Positions 47,195 to 57,637 of a stretch of 64,000 nucleotides of DNA are shown piece by piece. The DNA lies in NCBI RefSeq assembly GCF_901472535.1, contig NZ_LR590470.1:62001-126000 (forward strand), in the 5' to 3' direction. The position numbers and the translations under genes were made by a program. The notes below the pieces were generated by a model. It saw only the letters and a list, made by a program, of their open reading frames with translations. It ran no database searches and was not told where the DNA came from. Numbering within the stretch: position 1 is the stretch's first letter; each line of letters begins with the position of its first letter. This DNA comes from Sphingobacterium daejeonense (GTDB lineage: Bacteria > Bacteroidota > Bacteroidia > Sphingobacteriales > Sphingobacteriaceae).

Positions 47195-47862
47195 CTATTT
47201 TAAGATTTCTCTTAACTTATTGTTCAAGTCTTCCACCGTGTAAGTTTTCTGGCAACAACTTTTCCTTCTGGGTCTACCAAGATGTTTTGTGGAATAGCTT
47301 TTACGCCATATGCTTGACCTGCGGAGTTGTTTCCAGCCCTGAAGGTCGGATACATGTTTCCAGGTTAGATTATCGTCTTTTACTGCCTTTGCCCAAGCGT
47401 CAAATTCGCGATCGAAAGAACCCCCAAGATTTCAAAGTTTTTATCTTTGAATTCCGCATAAGTTTTCACCAATTTCGGATTCTCTTCACGACATGGAGGA
47501 CACCAAGAAGCCCAAAAGTCAATCAATACATACTTGCCTTTTAAATCAGAGAGTGTGTAAGGTTCACCGTTTAAGTCCAATTGTGTGATGCTAGGTGATT
47601 TTTTACCTGGCATGGTATTTTTAAGTGCGTCCAAATATCTTTCAAATAACTTTCCGTCATTTGTTTTTCTAACTTTTTTGTCCAATTGCTTGAATAGGCC
47701 AGCCAATTCTTGATAGTCTGGATAGTAACCACCTACCTTTTGAATGAGGCGGATGGAGTTGACATCTTTTGGATTTGCTTTTACCTGTGCTATTAATTCT
47801 TCCTTTGTTTGGGAAAACAATAAGCTGGGAATAAGGGCTATTAATAATAATAATTTCTTCAT
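47195..47862 (-). pseudogene. TlpA-like thioredoxin-fold protein, three frameshifts
   Basis: After repair, about 220 residues: signal peptide (KLLLLIALIPSLLFSQ), a helical region and a TlpA/AhpC-TSA domain with the catalytic motif FWASWCPPCREENPKLV. The breaks are at about 47421 (one missing T; restored text SFDREFDAWAKAVKDDNLTW), near 47333 (one missing A; restored NNSAGQAYGVKAIPQNILVD) and near 47238. Exported thiol-disulfide reductases of this type often reduce cytochrome or envelope cysteines in Bacteroidota. The C-terminus should read EDLNNKLREIL. Confidence 0.85.
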
Positions 47863-48126
47863 TTTATGTTTTTCTGTAGGCCAAATTTATGGAATAACTA
47901 CCAAACTACTAGATTTTTTTTTGTAAAAATCTCATTGCTGTATTTATTCTTTAATGATTCTCTTAGTAAATAATAACACTGATTGGGTGTAATTATTGGT
48001 TAAACAATTTTCAAAAGTGCGATTATTTGCTTTTAGAGCGACAAAAACAAAAAGATTTGCATTTTTTGTGGGCTGAGGCTTATAAATTACTAAATTTGAG
48101 GCTCACTAAGGTATTTTTCAATTTAA

Positions 48127-50049
48127 ATGGCAAGATTAAATTTATTAGAGGAAACCCGCTTTGAGAAAGTTCCGGTAACGGTTTATCCCTCTCAAGACGA
48201 AGCTTCTGTAAAAGTTGCTGAGCGCATCGCTACTATCATTAAAGATAAGCAAGCAAAAGGGGAAAAGGCAGTTCTTGGATTAGCCACAGGAGCTACGCCG
48301 GTCAAAGTCTACAAAGAACTTGTTAGAATGCACAAAGAAGATGGTTTAAGTTTCAACAATGTTGTCACTTTCAACCTGGATGAGTATTATCCGATGCTTC
48401 CAACTGCAGAGCAGAGTTATGTAGCATTTATGAACAAGCATTTGTTCAGCCATGTTGATATTCCACAAGAAAACATCAACATTCCTGATGGTACGCTAGC
48501 ACCAGAAGATGTTCAAGCTTTTTGTGAAGCTTATGAACAAAAGATCTCCAACTTAGGAGGTTTAGATATCCAACTATTGGGTATCGGTCGTACAGGACAC
48601 ATCGGTTTCAACGAACCAGGTTCTGCGCCAAACTCAGGTACTCGCTTGGTAACCTTAGATGACCTTACTAGAAGAGATGCTTCTCGCGAATTCGGTGGTA
48701 AGGAAAATGTACCAACAAAAGCGATTACAATGGGGGTCGGTACAATCTTTAAAGCCAAAGAGATTGTATTGATGGCATGGAACGAAAAGAAAGCTGAAAT
48801 CGTGAAAAAAGCAGTTGAAGGAGAAATTTCATCTGAAATCCCTGCAACTTACCTTCAGATGTCTGACCATGTTGAATTTGTATTGGATGAAGATGCTGCG
48901 TCAGCATTGACACGTTTTAACCTTCCTTGGTTGGCTCATGATGTCATCTGGACCGATAAATTGGTTAAAAAAGCTGTCGTTTGGTTGTCACGGCATTTGG
49001 ATAAAGCAATATTGAAACTTACAGATGATGACTACAATAACAACGGTATGGCTCAACTCATTACCGAGCAAGGTACCGCTTATAGCATCAACATCAGGAT
49101 TTTCAATGAATTGCAACGTACGATCACAGGTTGGCCGGGAGGAAAACCAGGTGTAGACGATTCCAATCGACCTGAAAGAGCCGAACCTGCTCACAAAAAT
49201 GTAATCCTATTCTCTCCACACCCTGATGACGACGTAATATCAATGGGTGGTACATTTATCCGTTTGGCGGATCAAGGTCACAATGTACATGTTGCTTACC
49301 AAACTTCAGGTAACACAGCAGTATGGGATGATGATGTATTGCGTTATTTAGAATTTGTTCAGGATTTCGCTGTAGCTATTGAAGATGATAATGGGGTAAC
49401 CCGTAATATCTATGATGAAGCGCGTGAATTCTTCAAGGTAAAAACTCCTAACCAAGTAGATCCTGAGATTATCAGAACTATTAAAGGGTTAATCCGTAAA
49501 GGTGAAGCTATCGCTGGAGCTCGTTTTGTTGGTCTTCCGGATGAAAATATCCACTTTATGGACCTTCCATTCTATGACCGCGGTAAATTCTCCAAAGAAA
49601 TCAACTTCGAAGATGATATTCAGCAAACAATGGAACTACTGCGTAAAGTTAAACCTCAACAGGTATTTGCAGCAGGAGATTTTGCAGATCCACATGGAAC
49701 ACACAAAGTTTGTTTCGATATTATCCTTGAAGCATTGCTTCGCTTAAGAGAAACTGATGAATGGACTAAAGATTGTTGGTTATGGTTGTACAGAGGAGCA
49801 TGGCATGAATATCCTATCCACGATATCGAAATGGCTGTTCCACTATCACCACAAGAAGTGAAACGCAAGCGTTTGGCAATCTTCAAACATCAATCACAAA
49901 AAGACCTTCCTGTATTCCCTGGAGATGATCCAAGAGAATTCTGGGTTCGTGCTGAAGATCGTACTAGCGAAACTGCTGGCTTATACCACCAACTTGGTTT
50001 GGCGAACTATGAAGCAATCGAAGCTTTCGTACGTTGGAAATTTGATTAA
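48127..50049 (+). CDS. nagB: Glucosamine-6-phosphate deaminase fused to PIG-L-like deacetylase
   Basis: A 640-residue two-domain enzyme. Residues 1-270 are a NagB domain converting glucosamine 6-phosphate to fructose 6-phosphate and ammonia: LGLATGATPVKVYKELVRMH, VTFNLDEYYPM, LLGIGRTGHIGFNEPGS, and AITMGVGTIFKA. From about 360 a PIG-L/LmbE-like domain carries ILFSPHPDDDVISMGGTFI and FADPHGTHKVCFDI, the zinc-binding histidines of N-acetylglucosaminyl deacetylases. The fusion is intact and is known from Bacteroidota. It suggests coupling of deacetylation with deamination of amino sugars (inference). Length and motifs are normal. Confidence 0.93.
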   Translation: MARLNLLEETRFEKVPVTVYPSQDEASVKVAERIATIIKDKQAKGEKAVLGLATGATPVKVYKELVRMHKEDGLSFNNVVTFNLDEYYPMLPTAEQSYVAFMNKHLFSHVDIPQENINIPDGTLAPEDVQAFCEAYEQKISNLGGLDIQLLGIGRTGHIGFNEPGSAPNSGTRLVTLDDLTRRDASREFGGKENVPTKAITMGVGTIFKAKEIVLMAWNEKKAEIVKKAVEGEISSEIPATYLQMSDHVEFVLDEDAASALTRFNLPWLAHDVIWTDKLVKKAVVWLSRHLDKAILKLTDDDYNNNGMAQLITEQGTAYSINIRIFNELQRTITGWPGGKPGVDDSNRPERAEPAHKNVILFSPHPDDDVISMGGTFIRLADQGHNVHVAYQTSGNTAVWDDDVLRYLEFVQDFAVAIEDDNGVTRNIYDEAREFFKVKTPNQVDPEIIRTIKGLIRKGEAIAGARFVGLPDENIHFMDLPFYDRGKFSKEINFEDDIQQTMELLRKVKPQQVFAAGDFADPHGTHKVCFDIILEALLRLRETDEWTKDCWLWLYRGAWHEYPIHDIEMAVPLSPQEVKRKRLAIFKHQSQKDLPVFPGDDPREFWVRAEDRTSETAGLYHQLGLANYEAIEAFVRWKFD

Positions 50050-50070
50050 TAGTATCAGATATATACTTCT

Positions 50071-50103
50071 AAATGCCCCTTCTGTTAGGAGGGGCATTTT
50101 TTA
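50071..50103 (+). terminator. Terminator of nagB
   Basis: AAATGCCCCTTC pairs with GAGGGGCATTT around TGTTAG and runs into T residues, 21 bases after the stop. Confidence 0.88.
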
Positions 50104-50183
50104 CGTCAAAAATTTCGGATTTTGAAGCTTTTTGTCGGATTCTTTATTTTTTAAATGTCTCTTCAACATTACTTTTGTTGCAC

Positions 50184-50204
50184 TATTTAGAATTAGTACA
50201 AATA
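50184..50204 (+). promoter_or_regulatory. Candidate iron-type operator upstream of the siderophore receptor
   Basis: TATTTAGAATTAGTACAAATA is an imperfect palindrome with arms TATTTAGA and TACAAATA, 6 bases before the receptor start. It matches two sites in the divergent 53.7 kb promoter at the TATTTAGA half and weakly at the other. Bacteroidota Fur boxes are of TTTAGA-N5-TCTAAA type as I recall; confirmation is needed. Confidence 0.4.
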
Positions 50205-50210
50205 AAAGCA

Positions 50211-52627
50211 ATGAAAATATCACATCTACTATTTTTCATTGGTGCAACTTTCTTTTATACAGCAGTTAATGCACAAACAACTATAAAAGGTAAATTAAGT
50301 ACCAATAACAACGAGTCAATCTCTGGATTGAATATCAAAGTTAAAGATAAGGTTACCATGTCCGATACAGCAGGTAACTTTGATTATACATTCCATTCAC
50401 TGGGAATTTCCAAGTTGAAATTACAGGTATGGGCTTTCATAAGGAGACCATTTTTGTAAATCCAAAAGATGAAGAAACATTCCTGGGAACCATAGTGATA
50501 AAACATTCCAACAACAATATCCAACAAGTCGATGTTACGGGTTACAATTCTTTGAATGAAAAGGTTCTGAACATTGGCAAGGCTGGCATCTTGGATCGTG
50601 ATTTACCACAGGCTGTTCAGATTGTCAATGCTCAAGTTATCGAGGATCAACAGATCAATAGATTGAGCGACGCCTTGAAAAATGCCAATGGTGTTGCAAT
50701 GGGGGCCAATAGAGGTGGTGTAAATGAGAATTTCTATGCTCGTGGATACAGTTTAGGTTCCAACAATATTTTCAAAAATGGAGCAAGGACAAACAATGGT
50801 GGATCAATCGAAGCAAGTACATTAGAATCGGTGGAGATATTAAAAGGTAGTGCTGCTATCTTATATGGCGGGGTTACAGGTGGTGCCGTTGTAAACTTGG
50901 TTACCAAAAAACCTAAGTTTGAATATGGTGGCGAGGTATCTATGCGTGTTGGAAGTTTTAATCAGTACAAACCAATTGTGATGTATATGGGCCGCTGTCG
51001 AAAAAGTTAGCTTTTCGTGTCGTAGGAACAGGCGAATACGCTGAAAGTTATAGAGATTATGTGGAGAGCAAACGCTTTTATATCAATCCATCATTATTAT
51101 ATCAGATCACTGAGAAATCTAGCTTGAATTTTATGTTCGATTACCTTAAATCAGACTTTACACCAGACTTTGGAATTGGATCGGTAGATGGTAAAATTAA
51201 TGAAGAGGTAGGAAGAAATACATTTATAAATACGCCTTGGGCTTTTAATAAGACGAATTCTTCAAATGGGCAGATCAATTTTGAACATAAATTCTCTAAC
51301 AATTGGGATTTACAAGCTATTGCGAGTTATCAAAAGTATGATCGTGATTATTATGGTTCGGAAGGATTCAAGCAAAGGCAGATGGTTTTGCACCGAGAGC
51401 TCTAAACAGAACCGAAACAAATGAATTAACATTCAATCAACAACTGAATTTGAAAGGAACAGTAATGACTGGAACCATAAAACATCAAATCTTAATTGGT
51501 GCCGATGCTGATCAATCAATTACCGAAAATTATGCTTTTAATATTTATGGGAAAGGGTTAGATCAAAAGCCTAATACTGCGTATGATACCATCAATGTGT
51601 TTGATCCTTATAATTCTATTTCTAGAACCGATATCCCTGGTGTAGATTTAAAAACTAGGACCACAACTGATATTTACAGATACGGTACCTTTGTTCAGGA
51701 TTTAGTTTCATTGACAAAAGAATTCAAGGTGTTAGCAGGTATCCGTTATACGTATCAAAAGACCAAAAATGCCGAGGTATATGATTATGCAACAGGGGAA
51801 ACAACAACAACTCCGAATAAAGGAAAAGATGATGTGGATATGGGAAATAAGATAGATAAAAGCATGGTCACCAAAAGTAGCTTTGATCTATCAACCCATC
51901 CCTACAACTAGTCTTTATGTAAGTTATGCAAATAATTTCACCTCAAATTCTGGGTATGACATCAATTATCAACCCATGGGACCATCATTGATAGATCAAT
52001 ATGAAGCTGGTGTAAAGAATGATTTCTTTAATGGTCGTGTGACAGCAAATCTGACCTGGTATAAAATAGTGAACAATAGGTTTGCACAGACCATTATCGA
52101 AGCAGACGGATCAGTAAAAAGATGCCAATATGAAGGAATTTACTGGTAAAACAGCTTCAGATGGTATCGAACTTGATGTATCAGGAAAGATTACCGAAGG
52201 GTTGAATATTTTAGCCGGATACAGCTACAATTTTATGAGATACCTGGAAACCAATGATAATGGAAATGTGGAAGATGTTCGTTTGGTTGGAACAACTGTC
52301 CACACAGCAAATGGAACAATTTTCTATACCTTACAAAATGGATCACTGAAAGGTCTGAAATTAGGATTTTCAACATTCTATACCGGAAAAAAGAAATGCA
52401 GGATGGAATAATACCAAAGTAAATGAAGAGAAGGTGTAAATAGATTGATCCCAGTTGATCCTTTCACAACATTTGATTTTTTCTGCAGGATACACTTATA
52501 AAAATTGGAGCATTCTAGGAAAGATCGCAAATATCGGAATGCATTCAATACTATGTAACATGAAAACTACAGTGTAAATCCAATTCCTCCTAGAAACTTT
52601 ACAGGTACCTTGAGCTATAGATTCTAA
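50211..52627 (+). pseudogene. TonB-dependent siderophore receptor, about seven frameshifts
   Basis: After repair, about 800 residues resembling FhuE/FpvA-type ferrisiderophore receptors: signal peptide (MKISHLLFFIGATFFYTAVN), CarboxypepD_reg-like domain, plug with LPQAVQIVNAQVIEDQQINR, YARGYSLGSNNIFKNGARTN and VEILKGSAAILYGGVTGGAV, and a barrel ending PPRNFTGTLSYRF. Fragment ORFs at 50211-50459, 50429-51010, 51061-51405, 51450-51911, 51883-52149, 52130-52411 and an ungapped tail fit one gene. The break density is the highest in the window, so real decay cannot be excluded here, though no large deletion or insertion is visible. Confidence 0.8.
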
Positions 52628-52655
52628 GATTTGTTTCATAAATAGTAATAATTGC

Positions 52656-52687
52656 AAAAAGCTGCTTCAAATTTGAAGCAGCTTTTT
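52656..52687. terminator. Perfect palindromic terminator
   Basis: AAAAAGCTGCTTCAAA at 52656-52671 pairs perfectly with TTTGAAGCAGCTTTTT at 52672-52687. It ends the siderophore receptor gene and faces the convergent AraC gene. Confidence 0.9.
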
Positions 52688-52712
52688 TTATTAAAATAGA
52701 TGGAGTATTGCT

Positions 52713-53663
52713 TTAGAATAAATGAATGGAGTTCAATATCTCAGGGATAGCCTGAACTCCCTCGTGTACCACCAGAAAAGTATAGCGCAATGAGTTGGGA
52801 ATAATACCAAAAATACTTCTTGAATGCCGTAGTAAAATGAGTTGAATGCTTATAGCCTGTCATCCTTGCCACATCAGAAACACGATATTTGCCCATAAGA
52901 ATCAGTTTTTTTGGCATGCTCCATTTTCATTTCCGTAATATAAGCTCATGATGGTCTTGCCGTAGTATTGCTTAAAGTGTTTTTTAAGATACTGTTCATT
53001 CGTGCCTACTGCTTTTGCAAGTTCGGTGATAGTGTGATTTTGCGAAAGATCCTCGTCAATTAACTTTTTTGGCCATTTGGATCTTTTTTCATAATGATTT
53101 TTATTGGAAATAATCTCTTTATTATCGTTCTCAACATACAAGCTCTCTACTTGATGAATGATAACCTCCAGCAATAATGATTGAATCTTAAGCTGATTTA
53201 AATATGAATCAGCTTCATATAAATCAAAAACCTGATTTAACGATAAAGAAATTCTTCCATCAGATTTGGTCAATAGGCCATGCAGAAAGCGCTGCTGATC
53301 CTCAACGTATTTATTATGGAAAGCTAAGAGTTTATCACTTGGAATAAGCATCAACAGGATTCTATTGTCTAGACAGATGCTTTTCAAATCAAAATGATCT
53401 CCCTTATTCATGTGAATCAGCATGTTCTCCCCTGACTGTAAGAGGTAAGAATTCTGCTGAATCTGTAGTCCGCAATTGGCAGAATCCTCTAGGACCAATA
53501 AATTTAAATAGCCTTCAATAGGTGAAATAAAGCTAAACCGTTGCCTTCCTTTAAGCACAGTGAAATACATCAATGTGCCCAATTCGAGCATATTGGCAGA
53601 TAATTCATTGTTCTTTTTAGTTAAAATTTCCGATTGCGTAGCTTTTTTTTCCGATTGCGTCAT
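52713..53663 (-). pseudogene. AraC family regulator of the iron locus, two frameshifts
   Basis: After repair, about 315 residues: N-terminal sensor domain, then AraC double HTH with ITELAKAVGTNEQYLKKHFK and, after repair, YITEMKMEHAKKLILMGKYR and VSDVARMTGYKHSTHFTTAF ending FGIIPNSLRYTFL. One break falls near 52935 and another at an extra T near 52820-52825 (KKYFGIIPNS restored). It lies between two TonB receptors, divergent from the second, so a PchR-like role in siderophore-dependent activation is inferred. The start ATG 53663 is chosen because of the operator overlap just upstream. Confidence 0.82.
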
Positions 53664-53668
53664 TTTGC

Positions 53669-53688
53669 TATTTAGAATAATTCTACAT
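53669..53688. promoter_or_regulatory. Candidate iron-type operator 1 of the divergent promoter
   Basis: TATTTAGAATAATTCTACAT contains the perfect palindrome TAGAATAATTCTA. It sits 6 bases upstream of the AraC start and would block or control that gene. Confidence 0.45.
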
Positions 53689-53701
53689 TTGCAGCAGTAT
53701 T

Positions 53702-53720
53702 TATTTAGACTTGTTCTAAA
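53702..53720. promoter_or_regulatory. Candidate iron-type operator 2 of the divergent promoter
   Basis: TATTTAGACTTGTTCTAAA has the arms TTTAGA and TCTAAA separated by CTTGT, a near-perfect palindrome. It lies 33 bases before the start of the 53753 receptor. Confidence 0.45.
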
Positions 53721-53752
53721 GAAAATCAAAATTAGTACATTAATCTGGAATA

Positions 53753-56175
53753 ATGAAACATTTTTGCCTTACCAACTTATTTTTATTGATCACTACCTTG
53801 CTGTTTGCACAGCAGTCTACGATCACTGGAAAGGTTCATTTATTAGATGGAACACCTGTTTCAAAAGCAACAATCCGTATAGAAGGAACAAAGATCGTAT
53901 CAGTTTCTGACGATCAAGGTCTTTATAAATTAGAACAAGTGCCATATGGTAAACAAACCATCTTGGTAACATCTGTCGAAATCAAATCCAAAAAGCTTCC
54001 GTTAGAAGTCAATAAGCCAACTTACGATCTTCATATTCATATCGATCCTAGAGGAGATATCAGCTTAGATGAAGTAAGGGTACAGGGCAATTCCGTAAAA
54101 AGACAAATTGAAACAAAGGGTTTTGCTGTAAATGTAATTGAAACTAAAGAAGCTTCTACAAGGAATATTCAAACCAATGAATTGCTGGATCGAACTGTAG
54201 GAGTAAGAGTTCGCCAGAGTGGAGGCCTTGGTTCTGAAGTGCAATATAATCTGAATGGAATGGACGGGTCGCTCAGTAGGAATATTTATTGATGGCATTG
54301 AAATTTCAACCTATGGATCTTCCTTCAACCTTAATAATATTCCTCCAGCCATGATTGAACGCATAGAGGTGTATAAAGGCGTATTGCCTGCACATTTAAC
54401 AGGCGACCTATTAGGAGGAGCAATTAATATCGTACTCAAAAAAGGTACTTCAACAAATAACTTGTCTGCATCAATTTCTTACGGTCTTTTAATACTTCAC
54501 AGGCGGATGTAAGTGGATTGTATAGAAATCCAAAATCTGGGTTTACAACCCGAGTTTCTGGAAGTTTTTTGAATACCGACAATGATTATGAAATATGGGG
54601 TAAGTTTTCTAAGTATATCGAGCCTAATGGTGTCGTTCAGCGTAATTATAGAACCAAAAGATTTTTTGATGGATATAGAGAATTGTCAGGAAGATTTGAA
54701 GCTGGATTCACTGATGTAAAATGGGCAGATGCTTTTTTCTTAGGTTATAATATCTCTGATTCATATAACGAAATACAACATGGACAAACGATGGGTACAC
54801 CCTATATGGGAAGAACATCAGAAGCAAGTGCCAATGTATTAAGCTTAACATATAACAAAAAGGATCTATTAATTCCTGGCCTAGGATTGTCAACTAATGC
54901 AGTTCACAGTTTTAGAAATACAAATATCTTGATACTGTGCCTTGGGCATACAACTGGGATGGACAAATCCGTCTCGATTTAAATGGGAATCCTATACGGA
55001 CACTTGATGGCGCTCAGCAAGGGAAACCTTCAATGACTGACATTGACCGTCAGGTAACTAATATCCGTACAAATTTAAGTTATGACATATTCTCAGGACA
55101 TAGATTGTCCGTGAACCATGTTTTCTATTCCGTAGCCCGGAAGGATAAGAATTTGTTGATTAAGGACGGAAACACTGGTATTAATAGTTCAAACGACCTA
55201 GCAAAAAATGTAATTTCATTTAACTACGAGGCTCAAACCCTAAATAATAAACTTACTACAAATTTATTCTATAAAATTTACCAGCAGTCGATTGGTAGTA
55301 ATATTTTCCGAAGTATTATTGAAAATGACCAAACTGTTATTGTCAAGGACGAAATGAAGGACAATAGAACGAATACGGGTTATGGACTTGCTGCTTCTTA
55401 TAGGTTATTTGATCGTGTAATATTATTGGCTTCTGCTGAAAGAGCTGTCCGTATGCCTGTAGACATGGAAACTTTTGGAAGCCCAGAAGATAATGTGTTG
55501 GCAAATCCAGGGATATCTCCGGAAATCAGTAATAACTACAATGCTGGATTTAGATTAGGAACTTATCAGTTCGATAATCACAAGATTTCACTAGGGACAA
55601 ATGTTTTCTGGAGAAATACTAAGGACCGGATTATGCCTAAAGCAAATGAATTGATCAACAATCAGGAGATTGAATTGACTCAGTATATTAACTTAGGGCT
55701 TTCTCAATCAGTAGGGTTCGAAGGAGAATTGACTTATGCTCATAAAGATAATCTCACGGTGATGTTCAATTTCTCGAAATTCAATTCACTATTCAAACAA
55801 GAATTTGATGAAAGCACAGGCCAAAAAATGACCTACTATAATAAACAGATCCCGAATGAACCATTCTACACCATGAATGGAAATGTTCATTACCGCTTGG
55901 ATAATTTGATTCAAAAATCATCTCAATTGAACTTGTTTTACAACATTGGCTATGTTGCACCATTCAGTACTGTATGGCCAGATTCAGAATGGTTTGTTAC
56001 TCCAGCTCAATATGCTCAAAATCTAGGTATGAGCTATGTTTTCCCTAGCAAGAAAATAATTCTGGCATTAGATGTCAAGAATGTTTTCAACGCGGAAATC
56101 TATGACAATTTTGGGGTTCAAAAACCTGGTCGTGGACTTTATCTAAAGCTGAATTACTCAATTAATAATATATAA
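53753..56175 (+). pseudogene. TonB-dependent receptor of the iron locus, three frameshifts
   Basis: After repair, about 805 residues: signal peptide (FCLTNLFLLITTLLFA), CarboxypepD_reg domain, plug (EASTRNIQTNELLDRTVGVR, SVGIFIDGIEISTYGSSFNL, IERIEVYKGVLPAHLTGDLL) and barrel ending GRGLYLKLNYSINNI. Breaks at about 54262 (one extra G), near 54485 (missing base) and near 54926 (missing A) are all repairable, and the rest is well conserved. DUF4374 and PepSY genes follow directly, a combination known for Bacteroidota iron or haem uptake. The ligand is unknown. Confidence 0.85.
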
Positions 56176-56199
56176 TAATTACTCTTAAATTTTTTTACA

Positions 56200-57552
56200 A
56201 TGAAAATGAACATGCTAAAGTTTGCCCTAATAGGTGCAGTCGTTTCAACTATAAGTTTTTCAAGTTGTACCAAAGATAGTGGGCCAGTTACTGAAAATGA
56301 AGACAATGTTCGTTGGGTAACTGTTTCTGGAGCTTTAATGGATACAGAACCAGGTGATGGAAATGCAGGAACCATGGTTTTTGCCATGAAACTCGAAGAC
56401 GTAAAAAACCCTGCATTCTCGGTTAATGTTTTTGACCAAGGACAGCACGTGAAATCATCAAGAACAGCTCGTCTGCAAGCATCTTCTGATGGTAAATACC
56501 TTTACAATATTCAATATACAGGTGATGATGGTGGTATGTTCCAAAAATATAGAGTGCGCGGTGGTAAGAATTTAGTTCCTGAAGGACCAGAAGTGCAAAC
56601 TGCAATCTATGTTAGCACATCACCACGCTGGTTAAAAGCTGCTGAAGGAATTGGTGTAGCAGTTAGAGGAACAGGAAATGATGTAGTTTTTACAGGAGAG
56701 AAACCAAAGTTTGTGTATAAAGAAAGATCTTCGAAAATTGACGTTATTTCTTTGGATTTGAATAACCCTCAAATTACTAAAACCACTTCTTATGAATTGA
56801 AATTAACTCCAGAAGAAATTGAAAAAGGATACTACGTAAGCAGAATCGATGTTCCTGTAATCAACAAAGCTGGAAATAAGGTGTTTATTGGTGCTGCAGT
56901 AACCATGGATAACAAATCTTCATTCACCATAGGAACGGATGGCAAACCAACATGGTCAGAAGATAGAACGGGACAAAAAAGCTGGGCTAAAACATTGGTT
57001 TTAGATTACCCTTCATTAACTAACCCTAAAGTTCTTACATCAAACAAAACCAGAGGTAATACGAATGGATACAGAAGTACTATGCAATATGTAGGCACAG
57101 ACGGACATGTGTATCAGGCAACATCTGGTGAAGCAGCAGGAGATGGTGGTTCAAAAATCTTAAGAATAAGCTCTGCTACGAACGATTACGACAATTCATT
57201 TGCTTTCAGTTTGGACCAAGCTTTAGGAGTTAAAGATTCTTACATCGAAACTTGGAAATATGTTGGAGATGGAATCGGGTTTGTAGTTTACAATATTGCA
57301 GGAAAAGGTGGGTATATCGCAAGAATTGACCTGAAAAACAATACCGCGAAAAAATATACAATTCCTAATGAAGATGAATTGAAATTCCGTCAGATCCAAA
57401 ATATTTCTTTAGAAGGTGATGATGTGTTTATTGCAATTGCACCTGTAGGAAAAGATGGAAATATCTATGTATTCAACAGAAAAACGGGAGATATGGCTGT
57501 TGGAGCAAAACTTATTAATAAAACAGGTAACCAATATATCGGAGTTTATTAA
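56200..57552 (+). CDS. DUF4374 lipoprotein
   Basis: A 450-residue lipoprotein (signal ending VVSTISFSSCTKDS) with a propeller-like DUF4374 domain: VRWVTVSGALMDTEPGDGNA near the N-terminus and repeated beta blades such as GYYVSRIDVPVINKAGNKVF and IGTDGKPTWSEDR. DUF4374 proteins are encoded beside TonB receptors and PepSY proteins in iron-related loci and may bind the siderophore or haem at the surface (inference). It starts 24 bases after the receptor stop. Confidence 0.88.
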   Translation: MKMNMLKFALIGAVVSTISFSSCTKDSGPVTENEDNVRWVTVSGALMDTEPGDGNAGTMVFAMKLEDVKNPAFSVNVFDQGQHVKSSRTARLQASSDGKYLYNIQYTGDDGGMFQKYRVRGGKNLVPEGPEVQTAIYVSTSPRWLKAAEGIGVAVRGTGNDVVFTGEKPKFVYKERSSKIDVISLDLNNPQITKTTSYELKLTPEEIEKGYYVSRIDVPVINKAGNKVFIGAAVTMDNKSSFTIGTDGKPTWSEDRTGQKSWAKTLVLDYPSLTNPKVLTSNKTRGNTNGYRSTMQYVGTDGHVYQATSGEAAGDGGSKILRISSATNDYDNSFAFSLDQALGVKDSYIETWKYVGDGIGFVVYNIAGKGGYIARIDLKNNTAKKYTIPNEDELKFRQIQNISLEGDDVFIAIAPVGKDGNIYVFNRKTGDMAVGAKLINKTGNQYIGVY

Positions 57553-57576
57553 CAGAACTCTTCTAAAATATTCTTT

Positions 57577-57608
57577 CAGGTGAGCAAATTCTTGCTCACC
57601 TGATTTTT
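57577..57608 (+). terminator. Possible attenuating hairpin between DUF4374 and PepSY
   Basis: CAGGTGAGCAA pairs perfectly with TTGCTCACCTG around ATTC and is followed by ATTTTTG. Its position inside the presumed operon suggests partial termination. Confidence 0.7.
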
Positions 57609-57637
57609 GATTTAAAAAAATTAGTATAAAGAGAGAG

